Of a stretch of 64,000 nt of DNA, positions 57,552 to 64,000 are shown one piece after another. Location of the stretch: NCBI GenBank assembly GCA_018388625.1, contig CP074402.1:3286001-3350000 (forward strand), in the 5' to 3' direction. The notes under the pieces are model-generated. The model worked only from the letters and a program-made list of their open reading frames with translations. It ran no database searches and was not told where the DNA came from. Position 1 is the first letter of the stretch, and each line of letters begins with the position of its first letter. This stretch comes from Nocardiopsis eucommiae. GTDB lineage: Bacteria; Actinomycetota; Actinomycetes; Streptosporangiales; Streptosporangiaceae. Both the position numbers and the translations under genes were made by a program.

Positions 57552-59353
57552 TCAGCGGCGCATGAGGTCGCGGATGTTGACCACGAGCAGGACGATCACG
57601 ATGAGGACGATGGGCACGGTGATGGCGATACGCCAGTCCGCGATGAAGGCGGCCACCACCCCGACGACGAGGCCGATCACCACCGCCGCGATCGCGATCC
57701 CCGTGAGGTACTGGACGAACTTGCGACGGGCCACGGAGTCGATCGCGGCGAACGCCAGAACCACGCCGAGCATGGCCCAGAGCGTCATCTGCCCGTGGAG
57801 CAGGAACAGCGTCAGCGCCAGCGAGATGAGCAGGAGGGGCGTGCTCAACGCGACCCACAGGTGCAGGAAGCGGTTGGCGCGCTGCTCACCCGAGGCGTAG
57901 GGCATGTGGGGCGCCTTGAGGTGACCGGTCGGTGACGGCACCAGCGGGGTGTCGCTCTCCAGGGAGCGCAGGAGGGTGTCGCGTTCGTCCGCGAGCAGGG
58001 CCCGCTTCTCGTAGATCTCCGCGAGCTCCTTCTCCAGTCCCTCGATCCGCTGGGCGTACTCGCGGGCACGCGGACGGGAGGCGGCCTCCCTCTCGAGGGC
58101 CATGCGGGCCGAGTCGAGCTGGCGGAGGCGGTCGCGGCGGCTGACGACGTCGCCGTCCAGGCCCCGCAGGCGCGTCTCCAGGCCGCGCACGTGGGAGCGG
58201 AGCTCGGCGCGGGCGGCGCTCTCCGTGGGCGCGACCTTCTGGAGCCCGACCCACGCCAGCGGATCGGCCCAGGAGCGGCGGATGGTGCCGTCGCGCTCGT
58301 ACCGGGGACCGCTGGGGGCGCGCTCGCCCTCGAAGAAGTCGCGGGTGTCGCGTCCCCACAGGCCACGGAAACCGTGCACCCAGGGGGTGTCCTCGTCGAT
58401 CAGGACGGCGTTCCACTCGCGGTCGCCGCCGGGGCCGAGACGTTCTCCGTCGCCGCGCGCGTAGTCGACGAAGGGAACACCGATCCCGTGCCGGTTGATG
58501 GCGGCGTCGGCGCGGAACAGCCGCTGGGTGAACCTGCGCCACCCGCTCACGAGTCCGCGCAGGAAGGCGGGGTCCACCTGGATGAGGTAGTCGCCGGGGA
58601 GCATCTGGTGGGAGTGCGAGCCCGCGCCGACGTAGATGAGGGGGTGGACGCCGTCCCGGTGCAGGTCGGGGTCGGCCCAGGAGCGGCGCAGGTCGTCGCC
58701 GTGGTACTCGTGCGAGGAGGCGCCGACCCACACCGGCCGGGTGGTGCCGTCGGGGTTCTCCACCACGTAGACGGTGACGCGCTCCCAGTCGGCCTCGTGG
58801 TCGTTGACCCCGCCGTAGATCGTGCGCCAGTCGTTCATGGCGTAGAAGAACCAGTACTGGAGGACGATGTAGCCGCCCTCGCGGGTGACGCGGCCGTAGT
58901 AGGTCGCGCCGCCGTTGTCCACGCGCTCGCGGTAGCGGGTGACGGCGGCGAAGGTGACACCGCCGGGGACGGCGCCCCGGATGAGGAGGGAGAGCTTCAT
59001 CAGGATGTCGAGGACGCGGCCGAGCACGCCCACGGCGGCCAGGCGCCCGCTCTTGGGGATGACCGAGCGGGCGATGCCCTTGAACCGCCGGGCCTCCTCG
59101 CGCAGTGTCTCCTCCTGGACGAAGCGGAGGTGCTTGTGGCGGCCCGGCCACTCCTCCTCGGCCTGGGAGAGCCGGTCGAGGGTGAGTTCGCCCGCGGGGA
59201 CGATGACGCTCTCGCGTCCGCCGGGCTCCTCGATCCAGAGACTGCAGCTGCGTACGTAGGCGTCCACGTCGGTGGGGAAGAAGAGTTCCCCTTGGTGCAC
59301 ATGAGCACTGGTTCGTGGGCGCGCAGGAGTTCGAGGTCAGATTTGGCCGCCAT
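57552..59353 (-). CDS. Vps62-related membrane protein (one-base break)
   Basis: About 600 residues. The N-terminal half resembles the Vps62 family: YRERVDNGGATYYGRV, YIVLQYWFFYAMNDWRTIYGGVNDHEADWERVTVYV, WVGASSHEYHGDDL and PLIYVGAGSHSHQMLPGDY. A coiled coil follows (ETRLRGLDGDVVSRRDRLRQLDSARMALEREA), then four membrane helices at the C-terminus. ATG 59353 (MAAKSDLELLRAHEPVLMC) is preferred; one base is short at 59288-59291, giving CTKGELFFPTDVDAYV. Function unknown; the aromatic His-rich core suggests a hydrolase- or lectin-like domain held at the membrane, but that is inference. Confidence 0.68.
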
Positions 59354-59660
59354 GATTCGGACCAAGTTAGTGCATGGGGAGAGGGCCGCGCGCACTGAGG
59401 CGCGGTGCGGCGGAGTGGCGCGTGTCATGCCGCCGCCCGGCCCCGGAGAGGGGTGCGGCGACCTCTTCCGGGGCGGGCTCCCGTGGTGGCGTGCCGAGCC
59501 CCGTGCCGGAGACCGCGCGGGGCGGTCACTGACCGAGGGCGCGTACCCGTCGCGGCTCCAGGGCGTCCGGGAGGTGCCCCACGACCACCTCGGGAGGTAC
59601 GAAGCGGTCCCCCGCCGCGCCGCGTCCGCCCTCCTGGGGGCACGCGGTGGGGGACCGGGT
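59354..59660. other. Intergenic stretch, no gene seen
   Basis: About 300 bases between the Vps62-like start and the end of the EamA gene. Open frames here are Arg/Pro/Gly-rich without codon bias. No operator or terminator stands out. Confidence 0.45.
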
Positions 59661-60795
59661 TCAGGCGGCCCGTTGGGGCTCGCGGTCCTGCGGGGCGTCG
59701 GCCGGGGCCGTGAGGTCCCGCACCTCCACCGGGATCTCCGGAATCGGATTCCCCTCGTGCTGCGCGCTGGCGGTGGCCAGGGAGTCCGGCGGGAGCTCCC
59801 TCCGGCGGTCGGAGCGCCCTCGGACCCCCGGGTGCGGGCGCGACGTCTCCGTACGGTCTCCCTCTGAGGCACGGCGGGCCTGGACCCCCGGTCCCCCTGG
59901 CGGCACCCACCCCCGCGACCACCACCAGGGCCATACCCACCAGCTGCACGGCCACCGGTGCCTGGCCGATGACGACCATACCCATCACCAGCGCCACGGC
60001 GGGTTCCAGGCTGGAGAAGGTGCTGTACCCGGTCCGGCTCATCCGCTGGAGGGCGATCATCTCCAGCAGGAACGGCACCATCGGGAAGAGCAGCGCGATG
60101 AGCAGGGTGAACATCACCAGTTCGAGATCGGGCGCGGCGACGGCCGCCGGAGCGCCCAGCGGCGCGGTGACCAGCGCGCCCACGGTCATCGCCAGGGCGA
60201 GACCGTGCACGGCCCCGAACCCGGCCCCGACGCGCTGGGTGAGCACGATGTAGCCGACCACGCAGACCGCACCGGCCAGCGCGAAGCCGATCCCCGCGAG
60301 GTCGAGTTCGCTCTGCCAGGGACGGGTCAGGCAGACCACGCCCACGACCGCGGCGACGATCCACACGAGCTCCCGACGGCGACGCATGGCCGCGACGGCG
60401 ACCACGAGGGTGCCGAGGAACTCGATGGAGGTGGCAGTGCCGAGCTCGATCCGCGCCGTCGCCTCGGAGTAGAACAGCATCATCCCCGCGCTCGCTGTGC
60501 CCAGGATCACCACCGCGCCCAGCTCACGCGGGGTCGCGGCGCGCACGGCACGCCACAGGGAGGGGCCACCGATCGCCAGGAGGAGGAGCGCCGCCCACGT
60601 CAGCCGGAGCCAGGTGACCGTCGCCGGGCTCGCCTGGTCGAAGGCGGTCACGGCCAGGGCGCTGCCCGTGTGCAGCGTGAACATGGCGACGAGCAGCATG
60701 AACGGCGCCGGGACCTGAATCCGGGCACGGCGGGGCGAGGAGAGGAAGGAGCGGATCACCCGACCATTGGACCCATGTCGTTCGTTTCTGTCCAC
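59661..60795 (-). CDS. EamA/DMT-family exporter (frame uncertain at C-terminus)
   Basis: Ten-helix drug/metabolite transporter (RhaT/EamA type), about 378 residues. Two EamA halves are seen: LLVAMFTLHTGSALAVTAFDQASPATVTWLRLTWAALLLLA with YSEATARIELGTATSIEFLGTL, and GIGFALAGAVCVVGYIVLTQRVGAG with SRTGYSTFSSLEPAVALVMGMVVIGQA. After the last helix the frame seems two bases short around 59895-59935; the most codon-biased continuation ends at 59661 with a hydrophilic tail of about 75 residues. GTG 60795 start. Divergent from a LysR gene, a frequent regulator-exporter pair. Cargo unknown. Confidence 0.78.
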
Positions 60796-60830
60796 GGACT
60801 GATGGTTGATGAACCGTGTAGTTTTGGTTG

Positions 60831-61749
60831 ATGGATTTCACCCGACTTCGACTGCTCGTCGAACTGGAGCGACTCGGGACCATGGCTGCCGTGTCCGAGG
60901 TCACAGGCATGAGCACGTCGGCCGTCTCGAAACACTTCGCCGTCCTGGAGAAGGAGGCGGGGGTCCCCCTCCTCGTCCCGGACGGACGGCGGGTGCGGCT
61001 CACGCCGGCCGGGCGCAGGCTCGCGGAGCACGCCGTGGATATCCTGGCCCGAGTGGAGGCGGCCCAGGCGGAGTTCGACGGCGACACCGACCCCGTCGGC
61101 CGCGTCGACCTGGTGATGTACACGTCGGCGGCGCCGATCGTGCTCCCGGCCCTCCGCCGTCTGCGGCGCGACCACCCCGGGATCGACATCCGCCTGACCG
61201 AGTACGAGTCGGACCAGGCGCTGGACCTCCTCCAGGACGGAGGAGCGGATCTGGGGGTGGTGTACCAGTACAGTCTTCTCCCCGGGAATTCCCGGGCACG
61301 CTCACGGTGTATCCGGTGGGAACGGAGGCGCTCCTGCTCTCCCAGCCGTCCCAGGGGGCGGACAGCCGCACGCTGACCCGGCGCCGCCTGCGCGAGCTCT
61401 CCGACGCCTCGTGGATCGCCAGCCCCTTCCGTGGCGACGAGGAGGCCCTGCTGCAACGGATGTGCGCCGACGCCGGGTTCACCCCGAGGATCAGGCACCG
61501 TGTGGACACCCTGGAGCTGTTCGAGGAGCTGGTGGCCACCGGGGTGGGCGTGGGCGTGGTACCCCGGCTCTCGACCTCCACCCGGCGCGGGGTCGCGCAC
61601 GCTCCCCTGGGTGAGCTGGGGGATTCCGTCAGGTGTTCCTGGCCGGGCGCACCGGCGGTTGGGCGTGGCGACCGATCCGTGTGGTCGCCTCCTACCTGCG
61701 CCAGGCCGCGGAGGACGTGCTCGACGAGGTCCCGTCGCTCCCGTTCTGA
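60831..61749 (+). CDS. LysR-family regulator of the EamA exporter (two one-base breaks)
   Basis: About 306 residues. Winged helix: DFTRLRLLVELERLGTMAAVSEVTGMSTSAVSKHFAVLEKEAGVPLLV; effector domain: GRVDLVMYTSAAPIVLPALRRLRRDHPGIDIRLTEYE, DLGVVYQYSLL and LELFEELVATGVGVGVVPRL. Runs 61280-61283 and 61632-61633 are each one base short; restoring them gives LPREFPGTLTVYPVGTEALLL and VRVFLAGRTGGWAW. ATG 60831. It is divergent from the EamA gene by 35 bases, so it probably regulates that gene. Confidence 0.85.
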
Positions 61750-61805
61750 GCCCCGGCCACGCGAGGGTCCGGCCGGGAACCGGACGACGCGGCCCGCCTC
61801 CTGGG

Positions 61806-62734
61806 TCAGCCCGCGATGGCGAAGGGCCCCACTGAGGGGACCGGGACCTTGCTGGCGGCCTCGCGGACGGCGGTGAGCAGCGGCTCGGGGGTGGACCCGG
61901 CCCGGGACAGGACGACGATGTGGCGGCGCGCGGTCTCGCGCACCCCGCGTACGACGATCTGCGGGTGGTTGAGTCCCGTCCACGCGAGCCTCGGCATGAG
62001 GGCGACCCCGAGGCCCGCCTGCACCATGGAGAAGACGGCGCTGAAGTCGTCGACGGTGTGCACGACCCGGGGCTGGAAACCGGCCTGGTTCGCGGCGGCG
62101 GTCACGCAGGAGTTCCACGCCGTTCCCGGCCCGGACATGATCCAGTCCTCGTCGGCCAGGTCCTCGGCCAGGTGCAGGCTGGTCCGGGTGGCCAGGGGTG
62201 CTGGTAGGGCAGGATCGCGTCGAAGAGCTCGACCATGACCGGGTCGCTCCGGAAGTCCGGGTCACCCGCGGCGGGCAGGTGGCTGGTGGACATCGTGACG
62301 GCCACGTCCAGGCGCCCGGAGCGCACCATCTCGGCGCTCTCCTCCGGTTCGGCCTGCACGACCTCGAAGGTCCAGCCGGGGTGGCTGGTGCGCAGGCGGG
62401 CCAGGGCCGGGGCGACGAGGTCGCTGATACCGGTGGAGAACGAGCCGACCCGCACGACGCCCCGGTCGCCGTCGGTGTACTCGGCGAGGTCGGCGGCGGC
62501 GCGTTCCATCTCCGCGAAGATCACGTGCGCGCGCTTGAGCAGGACCCGGGCGGCGCCGGTGAGCAGGAAGCGGCGCCCCTGACGCTCGACGAGGGGGACC
62601 CCGGCCTCCTTGGCCAGGGCGGCGAGCTGCTGGGAGACCGCCGACGGCGTGACGTTGAGGGCCTCCGCGGTGGCGGCCACCGTGCGGTGGTGGTCAAGGG
62701 CCTGAAGGAGCTGCAACCGCCGAACGTCGATCAT
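61806..62734 (-). CDS. LysR-family transcriptional regulator (one-base break)
   Basis: About 309 residues. Winged helix: MIDVRRLQLLQALDHHRTVAATAEALNVTPSAVSQQLAALAKEAGVPLVERQGRR; effector part: VRVGSFSTGISDLVAPALARLRTSHPGWTFEVVQAEPEES, RLDVAVTMST and DFSAVFSMVQAGLGVALMPRLA. One base is short at 62195-62198; adding it gives YQHPLATRTSLHLAEDLADEDWIM. ATG 62734. Convergent with the other LysR gene (56 bases apart) and divergent from the GNAT gene; its target is unclear. Confidence 0.85.
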
Positions 62735-63032
62735 GCGTCCCAATTTAGGACAGAACGAACAGGTTTCGATGGTGTTCCGGTCTGATGAACCAGTGTTTCG
62801 TGGTGATTCCTTACACATCGTCCACCGGTGCGCCCGCCTCCGACAGCGAGAGCCCAAGAGGAAAGATTTGGCATTTTTTCTCGACAGAGACGTCGCGCTC
62901 CCTTTTTCCTCGTGTCACCCCTGTTCCGGTTGATACCGGCACGTACAGTCAGACCCACAGCTCAACCATGGAGTCGTAGAGCGCGACTCCCGGGGGACCG
63001 CACCCCATGCTGCTGGAACGGGTGGGAAGAAC
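62735..63032. other. Intergenic promoter region
   Basis: 298 bases between a LysR gene and the GNAT gene; clearly richer in A and T than average, with T-rich runs at 62874-62880 and 62902-62907. No operator palindrome was recognised. Short open frames here have no ribosome site. Confidence 0.45.
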
Positions 63033-63590
63033 ATGCAAACTTCGCTGATGACCAAACCTGGCTCGACGAACGTCGGCGTTCTCGGCTTCCGCTACCTCGG
63101 CGCCCACGAGGTGGAGGAGCTCGCGGACCTGTGGGGCGCCCTGCACCAGCAGCACACGATGACCGCCCCGCACCTTGAGGACATCATCAGCTCGGTGGGC
63201 CTGGACGAGTCCTGGCGCCGCCGCCGCGCCCAGTACCTGGACTGGCTCCGCGATCCCGACACCATGGCGATCCTCGCGGAGCACGGCGGAGACCCGGCCG
63301 GGTACGCGATGGTCACCGTCCGCGAGAGCGCGCAGGGCAGCTGGGACCGTGGCGAGCGCGTCGCCGTCGTGCAGACCTTCGCGGTCGACCCCGACTACAC
63401 GGGCACCGGCGTGGGCTCCAAGCTCCTGGAGGAGGTCCGCCGCCAGCTCGCCTCCACGGGCATCCGCGACATCGAGTTCTCCGCGCTGGCCACCGCCTCC
63501 GAGGACATCAGCTTCCTGGAGCAGGAGGGCTTCCGCCCCTTCGTCACCACGATGGTCTGCCGCGTGGACGGTTTCGGCGCCCACGACTAG
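63033..63590 (+). CDS. GNAT-family N-acetyltransferase
   Basis: A 185-residue acetyltransferase. The acetyl-CoA-binding loop is VVQTFAVDPDYTGTGVGSKLLEEVRRQLAS, matching the R/QxxGxG/A pattern with Thr-Gly-Thr-Gly, preceded by the beta-4 strand and followed by FLEQEGFRPFVTTMV. Residues 25-75 form a long helical insertion. ATG 63033 follows GGGAAGAAC. Acceptor unknown. A strong hairpin follows, so it is a single-gene unit. Frame intact. Confidence 0.85.
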   Translation: MQTSLMTKPGSTNVGVLGFRYLGAHEVEELADLWGALHQQHTMTAPHLEDIISSVGLDESWRRRRAQYLDWLRDPDTMAILAEHGGDPAGYAMVTVRESAQGSWDRGERVAVVQTFAVDPDYTGTGVGSKLLEEVRRQLASTGIRDIEFSALATASEDISFLEQEGFRPFVTTMVCRVDGFGAHD

Positions 63591-63642
63591 GCCTCCCCCT
63601 CCCTCCCAGGCGGGAGGGTCCGCGGTGACGGCCCCACGAACC

Positions 63643-63681
63643 AGCCCCCGCGCGGTCATACCCACGTCCCGCGCGGGGGCT
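63643..63681 (+). terminator. Terminator of the GNAT gene
   Basis: Perfect 13-base stem AGCCCCCGCGCGG / CCGCGCGGGGGCT with a 13-base loop, followed by TCTCC, 52 bases past the stop. Confidence 0.65.
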
Positions 63682-63780
63682 TCTCCGCGTCCGGGCCCGG
63701 GCCGGGTCCGGGCCTCCGTCCGGCGACACCCCGCGACACACCCCGGCGCGGGCGGGCGACGAAGCGCTACGCTCGGGCCC

Positions 63781-64000
63781 GTGGCCTCCTCCGACTCCAG
63801 CACCTGCATCTTCCCCGGCTGTACCCGCCCGGTTCCCCGGGGGTCCTCCCCGGACGCCCTCCGCAGTACTGCGACCTGCCCGAACACACGCGTTGGCGGG
63901 CTTGGAAGGAACGGCAGCGACTGGCCCAGGAGGCCGAGAACGCCGAGGAGGCGGCCCGCGCCGAACCGGACGAGAAGTCGGCGGCCACGGCCCCCGCCCA
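63781..64000 (+). CDS. Cys-containing small protein of unknown function (partial, one-base break)
   Basis: GTG 63781 begins VASSDSSTCIFPGCTRPV; after a missing base somewhere in the C/G runs at about 63835-63855 the frame continues PPQYCDLPEHTRWRAWKERQ and a Glu/Ala-rich helix, running off the right edge. The C-x4-C...C-H pattern suggests a small zinc-binding module before a coiled coil, a layout seen in actinobacterial proteins of unknown function. Third-position G/C bias supports coding. Nothing more can be said from the visible 73 codons. Confidence 0.5.
   Translation, partial: MASSDSSTCIFPGCTRPVPRGSSPDALRSTATCPNTRVGGLGRNGSDWPRRPRTPRRRPAPNRTRSRRPRPPP

Overview
The window comes from a very high-GC actinobacterium, most likely Nocardiopsis, Thermobifida or a close relative. 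Evidence: codon third positions are almost all G or C; there is a mycothiol-dependent maleylpyruvate isomerase-type gene; there are many LacI, IclR and GntR regulators; the plant-polymer enzymes are close to Thermobifida types; and the cellulase operator TGGGAGCGCTCCCA is present. I cannot name the species from sequence alone.

A technical point governs every entry. About 29 of roughly 58 genes are broken by single missing bases, almost all in runs of three or more G or C. Adding one base to the run restores a normal protein each time. I read this as sequence error, not gene decay, and give restored gene spans with the faulty runs.

Layout. 1-2.2 kb: the end of a threonine/serine dehydratase, a flavin reductase and a mycothiol-dependent isomerase-like protein. 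2.3-6.2 kb: a secreted polysaccharide-degradation cluster (AA10 lytic monooxygenase with CBM2, GH5 mannanase/glucanase, GH6 cellulase) with a CelR/CebR operator before the GH6 gene. 6.3-10.4 kb: a sugar ABC importer (binding protein, two permeases) and an IclR regulator in one tightly coupled operon. 10.4-12.1 kb: an FMN reductase and a luciferase-like monooxygenase. 12.1-13.1 kb: a protein-gene-free stretch with a promoter-like element and a terminator. 13.1-17.9 kb: a Ser/Thr kinase with a large ectodomain, a LacI regulator and an MFS transporter. 17.9-27.0 kb: a complete L-arabinose regulon (araB, araD, a divergent araA, ChvE/GguA/GguB importer, LacI-type regulator) with four related operators. 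27.3-28.6 kb: a PGRP amidase and a small orphan type I-E CRISPR array. 28.7-38.4 kb: phenylacetate degradation in three units (paaABCDEI, paaJFHG, divergent paaK) with two copies of one palindromic operator.

38.4-45 kb: an AraC regulator with a TSUP transporter, a beta-lactamase-fold hydrolase, a SAM methyltransferase, a Pol-beta-type nucleotidyltransferase, a 30-residue membrane peptide and a secreted PI-PLC-like protein. 45-48.9 kb: GntR regulator, D-tartrate dehydratase-like enzyme and DASS transporter, a probable hydroxydicarboxylate catabolic module. 49.5-51.8 kb: a membrane protein with a sigma-region-4-like segment, and a small protein. 51.8-53.9 kb: a TetR regulator and a GH1 beta-glucosidase carrying a perfect copy of the CelR operator, which ties it to the GH6 gene 48 kb away. 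54-64 kb: a coiled-coil membrane protein, CorA, AlkB, a Vps62-like membrane protein, an EamA exporter with divergent LysR, a second LysR, a GNAT acetyltransferase and the start of a small Cys-containing protein.

Together the genes describe a soil or compost saprophyte that attacks cellulose, mannan and arabinose-bearing plant polymers, imports the sugars, and also consumes aromatic acids and hydroxydicarboxylates. I did not find a clearly new defence or biosynthetic system. The most unusual items are the possible non-coding transcript near 12.8-13.06 kb, the 585-residue sigma-like membrane protein, the divergent arabinose isomerase and the 30-residue membrane peptide.
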